A stretch of DNA of 5,530 bases from Sphingomonas sp. S-NIH.Pt15_0812 (GCF_003951315.1 NZ_QLJH01000072.1:1-5530); one strand, 5' to 3'. Shown: positions 1 through 5,530, counted from the stretch's first letter. Made by a program: numbers and translations. The notes: generated by a model not told the origin, from the sequence alone.

Positions 1-16
1 GCCGGGGGCCCCCGGC
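1..16. repeat. Perfect 16-base GC-only palindrome inside the receptor gene
   Basis: GCCGGGGGCCCCCGGC is fully self-complementary and falls in the receptor coding frame, encoding a Gly/Pro turn. No role is apparent. Confidence 0.5.
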
Positions 17-1246
17 CCGGGTCGCATCATAGCGCTCCAGCAGATCATGCGAGGTGATGCCGCTGGTGGAGCGCAGATGGACGTCACCGATCGTGCCGGA
101 GAGGATGGCCTGCATCTGGCCATAGTCCGAGCGGAAACCCTCGGTCACCGCGGCGAGGCGGGAGAGCGGCGGACCGCTACGGTCGGCATATTGGCTGTCG
201 GCGCCGCGGATACGCTGGCCGATGCCGACAAGCTCGGCATTCCAGTCCGGTCCCAGCGCAAGATGCGCGGTCGCCCGCCCGCCCCAGATGCGGGTCTGAT
301 TGACATCGGTGCGACCGAGCAACGGCTTGTCGATATAGCCTCCCTCCGAGGCCGCATTGGCGACCAGTCGCACGGCGAGCCGATCCGTGACGATCGGCGC
401 GTTGAGCACGGCTTGCGTATCCAGGCCCGGCTGACCGTGCTCGGTCGCCGAGCTTCCCACGGCCACCGAGCCGCTGGTGACGGAAAGGTCGACCGGGTTG
501 GGCACCAGGCGGATGATGCCGCCAAGCGAGCCGGCGCCGTAGAGCGTGCCCTGCGGTCCCTCCAGCACCTCTACCGCGGCAAGATCGGCGAGCCGCAGGT
601 CCGGGTCCGGCGCATTGTAGCTGAGGCGCAGGTCGCCATAATATTGGCCGACGGTCGCCTGGGTCGGGCCGGTGAAGCTGGAATCGGCGATGCCGCGGAT
701 GAACAGCTTGTTGCGGCCGGCGCCGAGATAGGTGGAGGTGATGCTGGTGAGCCGCTGGACGAGCCGCTCCGTGCCGCCAGTGCCACCACGTTCCAGCTCG
801 ATGCCCGGCACGCGCGCGACCTGGCCGGCGAACTGGTCGCGGCTGGTGTCGCGTTTGCTGGCGACGACGAGGATGTCGGGACCGGGGGCCGTTTCTGCCG
901 GCGACGCGGCGATCCGCACCGGCTGGCGGCGCGGCCGCCGGGGCGGGGTTGCGGCAGCGTTCAGCCGCCAACCGACCCCGCCGACGGGCTGGACGGTCGC
1001 GCGCGCGCGGGCGGCGATGCGTCCCAGCGCCGCCTCCACCGTCATCCGGCCATGCAGGGCGGGGACGGGTCGGGCCCATAAGCCGGCATCGGGTACGACG
1101 ATGCTGGTCCGTGCCTGACGGCCGAGCGCGGTCACCTGCTGGCCGACCGTGCCGGCCGGCAGGTCGACGGGCAAGGTCTGCGCCGCTGCTGCCGGGGTTA
1201 TGGCGAACGCTGCAACCGTGGAGAGCCTTCGCGGGATGATGCTCAA
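1..1246 (-). CDS. TonB-dependent receptor with N-terminal STN signalling domain (FecA-type), 3' end cut by window edge
   Basis: Outer-membrane receptor that takes up a scarce ligand (often a ferric chelate) using TonB energy and signals to FecR. It starts at TTG (1246-1244), which overlaps the fecR stop as TTGA. A GGACGAG ribosome site lies 5 bases upstream. Residues 1-22 form a signal peptide (MSIIPRRLS, then a hydrophobic Ala-rich stretch) with likely cleavage AAA|Q. Residues 26-97 match an STN domain (LPAGTVGQQVTALGRQA, then LHGRMTVEAAL). A Pro/Arg-rich linker leads to a TonB-box-like DILVVASKR (124-132). The plug follows at about 135-252, with LFIRGI (181-186), the strongly typical VEVLEGPQGTLYGAGSLGG (225-243) and IIRLV. 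The first barrel strands follow. Only 415 residues are present; such receptors usually have 750-900. It is the last gene of a fecI-fecR-receptor operon. The substrate is unknown: iron chelate is the family default, but other ligands are possible in sphingomonads. Confidence 0.93.
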   Translation of the reverse strand, partial: MSIIPRRLSTVAAFAITPAAAAQTLPVDLPAGTVGQQVTALGRQARTSIVVPDAGLWARPVPALHGRMTVEAALGRIAARARATVQPVGGVGWRLNAAATPPRRPRRQPVRIAASPAETAPGPDILVVASKRDTSRDQFAGQVARVPGIELERGGTGGTERLVQRLTSITSTYLGAGRNKLFIRGIADSSFTGPTQATVGQYYGDLRLSYNAPDPDLRLADLAAVEVLEGPQGTLYGAGSLGGIIRLVPNPVDLSVTSGSVAVGSSATEHGQPGLDTQAVLNAPIVTDRLAVRLVANAASEGGYIDKPLLGRTDVNQTRIWGGRATAHLALGPDWNAELVGIGQRIRGADSQYADRSGPPLSRLAAVTEGFRSDYGQMQAILSGTIGDVHLRSTSGITSHDLLERYDATRAGGPR

Positions 1247-2184
1247 CGGCGCTCGTCCAATATCCAGTCGCTACCATTGCGCCGCACCTCGACATCCAGC
1301 AGGACACCCAGAGCGCCCGGATCGTCGCGAAGCCCCCGCATCTCCAGCGTGCCGTTGAAGGTGCGCGGGGCGACCGCCGGGGTGGTGGTGATCCGCAGGC
1401 CAAGCTGCCGCGACAGGTCGACCGCCACGTCGCGTAACGCCGCATCGTCATAGGCAAGATGGCCCTCGCGCCAGGCACCGACCTCCGTCGCATCCTGCCG
1501 GCCGCGCCGCAACTGCCCGTCGACCTCGGTCACCGACTGACCCGGTTCGAGCCGCAGCTTGGCGCCCTGCGGATCGACCAATACCGCGCCCTCCGCCACC
1601 ACGACATGCGTTTGATCGCCGAGCAGACGCACGTCGAACACCGTGCCGAGGTCGGTGAGGTCAAGGTCGCCGGCCCGGACGCGGAATGGATCGGCCGCAT
1701 CGTGGCGGACGCGGAACAGCGCTTGGCCAGCGAGAACCGTGGCGCTGCGCGGGTGGGCGGGGTCGAGTTGGACCCGCGACCCTCCTGCCATCACGATATT
1801 GCTGCCGTCGGCGAGGCGGATGACGCGCTGCTCGCCTGCCGTCGTGGCGACCATGTAGCTGCGGTCGCGCTCATGCCAGACGCCAAGACCGATCACGCCG
1901 ATCAGCGCAGCCGCCATGGCACCGCCTATCCAATGGCGGCGCGCAGGCCGCGACGAAGACGTTTCGTAAGCGGTAGCGGGGGGTGGCGCCTGTCTGCGTA
2001 CCAGCTCGGTCGCGGCCTCCAGCGAGGAGACCGCATGGTCATAGCGGGTCGACCGTCTCGGGTCCGCCTCCAGCCATGCCAGAAATTCATCCCAGTCCGC
2101 CGTCGGTTCGGCCATGCGCAGCGCCCAGTCGAGCGCCTCGGCATCGATCGGCTCGTGAGCGCCGTTCCCGCCGAATGCGCTCAT
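1243..2184 (-). CDS. FecR-family anti-sigma factor / transmembrane sensor
   Basis: Inner-membrane protein of 313 residues that relays the receptor's signal to the ECF sigma factor. The N-terminal cytoplasmic anti-sigma region (about 12-62) carries DAEALDWALRM and the W-x-EFLAWLEADP pattern typical of this family. A twin arginine (R82-R83) precedes a single membrane segment (about 85-103, WIGGAMAAALIGVIGLGVW). The periplasmic FecR domain (about 113-203) includes RLADGS, the GQALFRV segment and DLGTVFDV. The C-terminal part (about 237-310) starts with AWREGHLAYDDAALRDVA and ends in an STN-like fold pattern (FNGTLEMRGL). The start ATG overlaps the sigma-factor stop as ATGA. An AAGGA ribosome site lies inside the last sigma codons, 9 bases upstream, so translation is likely coupled. 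The 3' end overlaps the receptor start. Its role and partners are inferred from family membership and gene order. Confidence 0.95.
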   Translation of the reverse strand: MSAFGGNGAHEPIDAEALDWALRMAEPTADWDEFLAWLEADPRRSTRYDHAVSSLEAATELVRRQAPPPATAYETSSSRPARRHWIGGAMAAALIGVIGLGVWHERDRSYMVATTAGEQRVIRLADGSNIVMAGGSRVQLDPAHPRSATVLAGQALFRVRHDAADPFRVRAGDLDLTDLGTVFDVRLLGDQTHVVVAEGAVLVDPQGAKLRLEPGQSVTEVDGQLRRGRQDATEVGAWREGHLAYDDAALRDVAVDLSRQLGLRITTTPAVAPRTFNGTLEMRGLRDDPGALGVLLDVEVRRNGSDWILDERR

Positions 2185-2696
2185 CGAATGGCATCCTTCA
2201 GCGTGGTGAGCGCACGGGCGGCCTCGCGCAGGTCGGCTTCGACGGTACTGAGGCTGACGCCGAATTCCACCGCCACGGCGCGCTGCTCGACGCCATCGAT
2301 GCGAACCCGGCGGAAGACCCCCGCCTTGCGCTCGCCCAGTGCGTCCAAAGCTGCAACGACCCGTGCCGCCTCCTGGCGTGCGCCGATTTCGCGCTCTGGC
2401 GTCGGCATCACGACATTCTCGTCGTGCCGGTCCGCCTCCCAGGCCTGCTCGCGTTTCTCGGCCTGACTGAGCGAGCGATAGCGGTCGATCATCAGGCGGT
2501 CCGCGGCGCGGTGGAGATAGGCGACCGGATTGGCGATCGGGCCGTCGGAACGGGTGGAGATGGTCACCCACAGGTCATGGACCAGATCTTCGGCGGCATC
2601 CCCCGCACCGCGCGCCCGGAGAAATCGGACGAGGCGATCACGGTTTTCCAGGTAGACGAGTTCCAATCCGCTGGGCGGCATGTCCTGACGCGTCAT
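2181..2696 (-). CDS. FecI-type ECF RNA polymerase sigma factor
   Basis: Cytoplasmic sigma factor that directs RNA polymerase to a small set of promoters when released or activated by FecR. With the start used here it has 171 residues, close to E. coli FecI. Sigma region 2 (about 10-75) shows YLENRDRLVRFLRARG, DAAEDLVHDLWVTI (regions 2.1/2.2) and PVAYLHRAADRLMIDRYRS (2.3/2.4). A charged linker follows. Region 4 (about 111-165) shows VVAALDALGERKAGVFRRVR and the helix-turn-helix VAVEFGVSLSTVEADLREA. The start is uncertain. In-frame ATGs lie at 2720, 2696 and 2681, and none has a clear Shine-Dalgarno. The frame stays open to 3020, but the extra peptide looks unlike any sigma N-terminus. I chose 2696 because a TATTAT box (2724-2719) overlaps the 2720 start. 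It is the first gene of the overlapping fecI-fecR-receptor operon. Confidence 0.94.
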   Translation of the reverse strand: MTRQDMPPSGLELVYLENRDRLVRFLRARGAGDAAEDLVHDLWVTISTRSDGPIANPVAYLHRAADRLMIDRYRSLSQAEKREQAWEADRHDENVVMPTPEREIGARQEAARVVAALDALGERKAGVFRRVRIDGVEQRAVAVEFGVSLSTVEADLREAARALTTLKDAIR

Positions 2697-2720
2697 CCAT
2701 TGTGGCCGATCCAGCCTCAT

Positions 2721-2970
2721 AATAGGGTGGGCGCCGGTAAAGAAAGATGCTTCTTCGCTATGCGGGATTGCTCGGTCTGATCGACGGGCGAGTCGACGCT
2801 CTGCGAGATGGAGGCAGCCGGCACCCGGACGCTGGTTGTCGAGACGGATGTCGATGGCAAGCATATCTGGGTAGACGGAGACTTGGCTCGCCAGCCTTGC
2901 TTCAATCATCAAAGGAACCCGGCCTCGATCATGACGAGACCCGATCCTGGCATGGCCGGCACCGGCCCGT
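2721..2970. other. Intergenic region between nhaA and the sigma-factor operon, no supported gene
   Basis: About 250 bases separate the nhaA stop from the fecI-type gene on the same strand. I see no convincing coding region. The plus-strand frames here give compositionally odd peptides with no family motif. The open minus frame is only an upstream extension of the sigma gene. A TATTAT hexamer on the minus strand (2724-2719) could be a -10 box for the operon, but its -35 partner is weak (TCTTTC at 2747-2742). No clear Fur-type box was found by eye. A small inverted pair TCGAC/GTCGA lies near 2781-2796. Confidence 0.5.
2954..2967 (-). terminator. GC-rich hairpin just downstream of nhaA, possible terminator
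   Basis: GGCCGG-TG-CCGGCC (minus-strand reading) begins 4 bases after the nhaA stop and can form a compact stem. No T-tract follows on either strand, so this is not a canonical intrinsic terminator. It might still pause polymerase or protect the 3' end. Confidence 0.25.
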
Positions 2971-4176
2971 CTAGCGACCTGCACCGGGCGGGCCGGGCGG
3001 GGCGAAGCGCAGGACGGCATATCCGGTCAGGGCCGAAAGCGTCGAACCCAACAGAATGCCGATCTTCGCATCCTCGACGAGCCGAGGCGTGGCAGGGAAG
3101 GCGAGGGCCCCGATGAACAGGCTCATGGTGAAACCGATCCCGCAAAGCAGGATGACACCATAGGTCTGCATGGGACTGGCTCCCGCCGGGCTCGCAAAGA
3201 GCCGCCATCGCGTCCCCAATCGAAGCGCGCCGAGGATGCCGAGCTGTTTGCCGAGGAACAGCCCGGCCGCGACGCCGAGCGGCAGCGGGGCGATGACCGC
3301 CGCCAATCCGATCCCTGCCAGAGACACGCCGGCATTGGCGAAGCCGAACAGCGGTACGATCAGCAGCCCGACCAGCGGGGCCAGCGCATGTTCCAGACGG
3401 TGCAGTGGGGCGCTGGCGCCGGCGCCGCGCGACCGCAGCGGGATGGCGGTCGCGGCGAGGACACCGGCGATTGTCGCATGAACCCCGGACAGCAGCACGG
3501 CATACCAGAGCAGCGCCGCGAGAAGCAGATAGGGCGCCAGCCTGTCGACCCCGCGGCGACGCAGGAGGTGCATCGCCCCGAACAGGACCGCTGCCGCCAG
3601 GATCGCCGGGAGGTCGATCGACGCGGTGTAGAACAGGGCGATGATCGCGACCGCGCCGAGGTCGTCAACGATCGCGACCGACATCAGGAACAGCTTCAGC
3701 GATGGCGGCACCCGGTCACCGAGCAGCGCCAGGACGCCGAGCGCAAAGGCGATATCGGTTGCGGCCGGGATCGCCCATCCGCCGCGCAGCATCGGGTCGG
3801 ACCCGGCCACCAGCAGATAGACCAGGGCGGGAGCCGCCATGCCGGCCGCAGCCGCGACCGCAGGCAGGGTCCGCTCGGACCAGCGCGAAAGCCGACCTTC
3901 CAGAAACTCGCGCTTCAGCTCCAGGCCAACCAGCAGGAAGAACAGGGCCATGAGGCCATCGTTGATCCAGAGATGCGGCGTCATCGGCCCCAGCCGATCC
4001 GACAGCGTCGGGCCGACCGGCCTGTGCAGCAGATCATGGTACAGATGCGGGCCGGGCAGGTTGGCCGCGATCATCGCGAGCAGCGCCGCTCCCATGAGAA
4101 GCAAGCCACCCGCCGCCTCGCTACGCAGGACAGCGAAGCGAGCCTTGGCGGCATCGTCATGGGTCTGGTCGGCCAT
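2971..4176 (-). CDS. nhaA: Na+/H+ antiporter NhaA
   Basis: Inner-membrane antiporter that expels Na+ (or Li+) in exchange for protons and maintains pH and sodium balance. It has 401 residues; E. coli NhaA has 388. Family signatures occur in order: TM1 about 20-40 (GGLLLMGAALLAMIAANLPG), INDGLMALFFLLVGLELKRE (71-90), and ATDIAFALGVLALLG (139-153). D141 of the last corresponds to E. coli D133. VAIVDDLGAVAIIALFY (167-183) carries D171-D172, equivalent to the ion-binding pair D163-D164. SGVHATIAGV (230-239) carries the pH-response histidine H233 (E. coli H225). FLGKQLGI (307-314) carries K310 (E. coli K300). GIGFTMSLFIGALAF (346-360) completes the conserved set. About twelve hydrophobic segments are visible, and no key residue is missing. 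The ATG at 4176 is preceded by a weak AAAGGCGGGG ribosome-site-like run. It is transcribed divergently from an OxyR-like LysR gene, which suggests local control by that regulator. Confidence 0.97.
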   Translation of the reverse strand: MADQTHDDAAKARFAVLRSEAAGGLLLMGAALLAMIAANLPGPHLYHDLLHRPVGPTLSDRLGPMTPHLWINDGLMALFFLLVGLELKREFLEGRLSRWSERTLPAVAAAAGMAAPALVYLLVAGSDPMLRGGWAIPAATDIAFALGVLALLGDRVPPSLKLFLMSVAIVDDLGAVAIIALFYTASIDLPAILAAAVLFGAMHLLRRRGVDRLAPYLLLAALLWYAVLLSGVHATIAGVLAATAIPLRSRGAGASAPLHRLEHALAPLVGLLIVPLFGFANAGVSLAGIGLAAVIAPLPLGVAAGLFLGKQLGILGALRLGTRWRLFASPAGASPMQTYGVILLCGIGFTMSLFIGALAFPATPRLVEDAKIGILLGSTLSALTGYAVLRFAPPGPPGAGR

Positions 4177-4284
4177 GCAAAGCCCCGCCTTTCGCTTTCA
4201 CGCCATCGAGCGTGCCATGCAGGTTGATGGAAGAACGTGATCGAGCATGACGGCCGGGGCGGCCGGCATCGCGGGACATGTCGG
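4177..4284 (-). promoter_or_regulatory. Putative structured 5' leader of nhaA
   Basis: If transcription starts near 4284, nhaA has a leader of about 108 bases. Three potential hairpins are visible. The first is CGGCCG-loop-CGGCCG (4251-4265). The second is CACGC/GCGTG (4199-4214, 6-base loop). The third is AAAGC/GCTTT (4179-4198), whose loop contains the ribosome-site-like GGCGGGG directly before the start codon. The last two stems abut without a gap. Lithium/sodium-responsive nhaA leader RNAs are known in proteobacteria. I cannot confirm their consensus here by eye, so the function is unassigned. Confidence 0.28.
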
Positions 4285-4290
4285 TCCACT

Positions 4291-4320
4291 GTCCTAGCGG
4301 CCACGGTAGCGCGCGGACAA
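4291..4320 (-). promoter_or_regulatory. Putative nhaA promoter
   Basis: Reading the minus strand, TTGTCC (4320-4315) and TAGGAC (4296-4291) lie 18 bases apart and could serve as -35 and -10 boxes. The -10 match is poor (3 of 6), as is common for an activator-dependent promoter. The predicted start near 4284 would put the centre of the OxyR-type palindrome at about -65, the usual place for a LysR-type recognition site. Confidence 0.3.
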
Positions 4321-4338
4321 TCGGAAGATGCATTGCCG

Positions 4339-4359
4339 CTTATAGATGACCGCTATAAG
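4339..4359. promoter_or_regulatory. OxyR/LysR-type operator palindrome between nhaA and the LysR gene
   Basis: CTTATAG-N7-CTATAAG is a perfect inverted repeat with 7-base arms. Its core ATAG-N7-CTAT (4342-4356) equals one dimer module of the known OxyR consensus, including the T two bases after ATAG. It also contains the LysR-type T-N11-A pattern (4343 and 4355). A degenerate second module with the right 22-base phase lies at 4320-4334 (ATCG...CATT, 5 of 8 conserved positions). The palindrome sits just before the regulator's start, so it probably serves autoregulation and nhaA control. Confidence 0.65.
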
Positions 4360-4366
4360 ATTGGGG

Positions 4367-5308
4367 ATGCCTCGCCTTCAGCAACTCCGCTATCTCGTGG
4401 CGGTCGCGGATACGCTCAGCTTCAGTCGTGCCGCGGATCAGTGCCGCGTGACCCAGCCCACCCTCAGCATGCAGTTGAAGGAACTGGAAGGCCGGCTGAA
4501 CGCGCAACTGGTGGAGCGGACCCGCGCGCGCGTGGTGCTGACGCCTGTCGGGGCCGAGATCGCGCGCCGCGCCCGGTTCATCCTGGCCGAGATCGAGGAT
4601 ATTCGGGAAATCGCCCGCCGGGACGATCCCGATGCGCTCCAGGGCACCTTGCAGATGGGCGTTCTCCAGACGATCGGCGGCTATGTCCTGTCGCTGGCGA
4701 TGCCGGCATTGCGCGAGGCGTTCCCGCGACTCCGTATCGTCGTGCGGGAGGACCGGCTGGAGCATCTGCCGGGCAGATTGTCGGACGGCACCCATGACGT
4801 GCTGTTGCTACCGCACGCGCCGAACCAGCCCGATTTCAGCTCCGCGCTGCTGATCCGGGAGCCGCTGCACCTGGTCATGCCCCGCGAGCATCCGCTTGCC
4901 GCCCATAACATCGTTCCGCCCGAGGTCCTGGCCGGGGAGACGATCCTGCTGATGGACCGCACGCCCCGGCTGCACGATCAGATAACCTCGCTATGCGCCG
5001 AATTCGGCGCGATCGAGGCGGATGATTTCGCGGGGACGACGCTCGACACGCTGCGTCTCATGGTCACGACCGGCATGGGATTATCGCTTCTCCCCGCCCT
5101 CTATGTCCGGTCGGACGTGTTGCGCGAGACGCTGATCGTGGCGCGGCCACTGGCCTCGCGAGCGCCCGTGCGCGACTTGACGATGGTCTGGCGGACCTCG
5201 TCACCGCGAGAAGCGACCTATCGCCGCCTCGCCGAGACGATCCGCGCCTGTGTCCAGCCTTGGGGGCAACCGGACGGCGGTGGGCCAGCCACGATCCCGC
5301 AGGTCTAG
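4367..5308 (+). CDS. LysR-family transcriptional regulator, OxyR subfamily, lacking the peroxidatic cysteine
   Basis: DNA-binding regulator of 313 residues, usual for LysR proteins. The winged helix-turn-helix (about 4-62) reads LQQLRYLVAVADTLSFSRAA, then VTQPTLSMQLKELE and LTPVG. This is close to OxyR rather than NhaR. The effector domain (about 92-297) includes LQGTLQMGVLQTIGGYVL, FPRLRIVVRE and DTLRLMVTTGMGLSLLPAL. At the OxyR redox centre, E. coli C208 is matched by C210, but the C199 position is R201 and the H198 position is P200. The classical peroxide disulphide switch therefore appears absent. I chose ATG 4367 over ATG 4346 because the earlier one lies inside the operator and adds seven residues not typical of the family. 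Neither start has a strong ribosome site. It is divergent from nhaA across 190 bases, so autoregulation and control of nhaA are likely. The effector is unknown. Confidence 0.94.
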   Translation: MPRLQQLRYLVAVADTLSFSRAADQCRVTQPTLSMQLKELEGRLNAQLVERTRARVVLTPVGAEIARRARFILAEIEDIREIARRDDPDALQGTLQMGVLQTIGGYVLSLAMPALREAFPRLRIVVREDRLEHLPGRLSDGTHDVLLLPHAPNQPDFSSALLIREPLHLVMPREHPLAAHNIVPPEVLAGETILLMDRTPRLHDQITSLCAEFGAIEADDFAGTTLDTLRLMVTTGMGLSLLPALYVRSDVLRETLIVARPLASRAPVRDLTMVWRTSSPREATYRRLAETIRACVQPWGQPDGGGPATIPQV

Positions 5309-5310
5309 GT

Positions 5311-5324
5311 CGGTGCCGGCACCG
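5311..5324 (+). terminator. Perfect 14-base GC palindrome right after the LysR stop, possible terminator
   Basis: CGGTGCCGGCACCG begins two bases after the TAG stop and is fully self-complementary. It lacks a following T-tract, so intrinsic termination is doubtful. It shares the 12-base word GCCGGCACCGGC with the hairpin beyond the nhaA stop. Confidence 0.28.
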
Positions 5325-5443
5325 GCTGACGGGAAGCGTGAGCGTGCAAGTCCGACGGACAGCGCGCCGATGCCCTAGAGCTTATGCGACAGGGCTGAAC
5401 GAAGCGTCGATGCCTCGACTTGAAGTAGGTCAGCTCAACCGCC

Positions 5444-5530
5444 TTATCGAAGCACCACATCAGATATCCAAGAACCGGTTTACAATTTAACATAACATTT
5501 CTTATCGAACTAGCGTTATCGAAATATCGA
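5444..5530. repeat. Repeated TTATCGAA words at the AT-rich right edge
   Basis: TTATCGAA occurs exactly at 5444-5451, 5502-5509 and 5516-5523. A variant ATATCGA lies at 5524-5530, cut by the window. The two central copies are 14 bases apart. The last three fall in an AT-rich stretch (from about 5479) that contrasts with the GC-rich rest. They could be binding sites or iteron-like repeats; their function is unknown. Confidence 0.4.

Larger units (their letters stand above)
5309..5530. other. Region downstream of the LysR gene, no supported gene
   Basis: About 220 bases to the window edge. Short open frames exist on both strands, including a 26-residue plus-strand one from 5410 and a 62-residue minus-strand one. 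None shows a recognisable domain or a good ribosome site. Small inverted repeats are present: GCCCT/AGGGC (5372-5395) and GTCGA/TCGAC (5406-5419). The last 50-odd bases turn sharply AT-rich, which suggests the control region of a neighbouring gene or an element boundary. Confidence 0.4.

Noticed and set aside
47..1081. 344-residue plus-strand open frame opposite the receptor
   Set aside because: It is antisense to a clear STN/plug coding frame, rich in Arg/Gly/Ala/Asp with no domain, and typical of shadow frames in GC-rich DNA.
177..1493. 438-residue minus-strand open frame across the fecR/receptor junction
   Set aside because: It is out of frame with both FecR and the receptor. Its translation is Arg/Pro-rich and shows no motif, whereas the neighbouring frame gives a recognisable receptor.
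1459..2466. 335-residue plus-strand open frame opposite fecR and fecI
   Set aside because: It is antisense to two well-supported genes and has no recognisable domain or ribosome site.
2697..3020. N-terminal extension of the sigma factor to a start at 2909 or 3020
   Set aside because: The extra 71-108 residues have no sigma-family counterpart, and the 3020 start would overlap the end of nhaA. FecI-type proteins are about 170 residues without the extension.
3388..4227. 279-residue plus-strand open frame opposite nhaA
   Set aside because: It is a Gln/Arg-rich shadow of the NhaA membrane segments, not a protein-like sequence.
4346..4366. Earlier ATG for the LysR gene at 4346
   Set aside because: It lies inside the operator palindrome and lacks a properly spaced ribosome site. 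The LysR family N-terminus begins naturally at MPRLQQLRYL.
4367..5308. Calling the regulator NhaR because it lies next to nhaA
   Set aside because: The DNA-binding and effector regions resemble OxyR (AADQCRVTQPTLS, TLDTLRLMVTTGMGLSLLPAL), not the E. coli NhaR sequence.
5260..5493. Short open frames on both strands at the right end
   Set aside because: They have no domain, no good ribosome site and no coding-like composition. The evidence is not enough to call a gene or insertion-sequence remnant.

Overview
The window is GC-rich, with tight gene packing and TTG and ATGA-overlap starts. Its FecI/FecR/TonB-receptor cassette has the style common in sphingomonads. I infer an alphaproteobacterium, most likely order Sphingomonadales. 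This rests on base composition and gene style, because no marker gene is present.

Left part (1-2720, minus strand): a three-gene cell-surface signalling operon reads from right to left. A FecI-type ECF sigma factor (2181-2696) overlaps a FecR-type transmembrane anti-sigma/sensor (1243-2184) by ATGA. FecR overlaps a TonB-dependent receptor with an N-terminal STN signalling domain (1-1246) by TTGA. The receptor runs off the left edge after 415 residues, so most of its beta-barrel is missing. It starts at TTG, so an ATG-only ORF search misses it. By analogy with the Fec/Pup systems, ligand binding at the receptor would be passed from the STN domain to FecR in the periplasm, then to FecI in the cytoplasm. 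The ligand cannot be read from the sequence.

Middle part (2721-4366): a roughly 250-base gap without a convincing gene separates the operon from a complete NhaA Na+/H+ antiporter (2971-4176, minus strand). NhaA has the ion-site aspartates and the membrane lysine. A 190-base divergent intergenic region follows. It holds a likely nhaA promoter, a leader with three potential hairpins, and a perfect ATAG-N7-CTAT palindrome of the OxyR half-operator type.

Right part (4367-5530): a complete LysR-type regulator of the OxyR subfamily (plus strand) diverges from nhaA. It keeps the cysteine equivalent to OxyR C208, but arginine replaces the peroxidatic C199 and the surrounding pocket is altered. It is therefore probably not a classical peroxide sensor. 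After its stop come a GC palindrome, about 200 bases without a supported gene, and an abrupt AT-rich edge with repeated TTATCGAA words.

Most content is ordinary accessory and housekeeping transport. The best leads are the OxyR-like regulator without its peroxidatic cysteine paired with nhaA, its operator, and the possibly structured nhaA leader.
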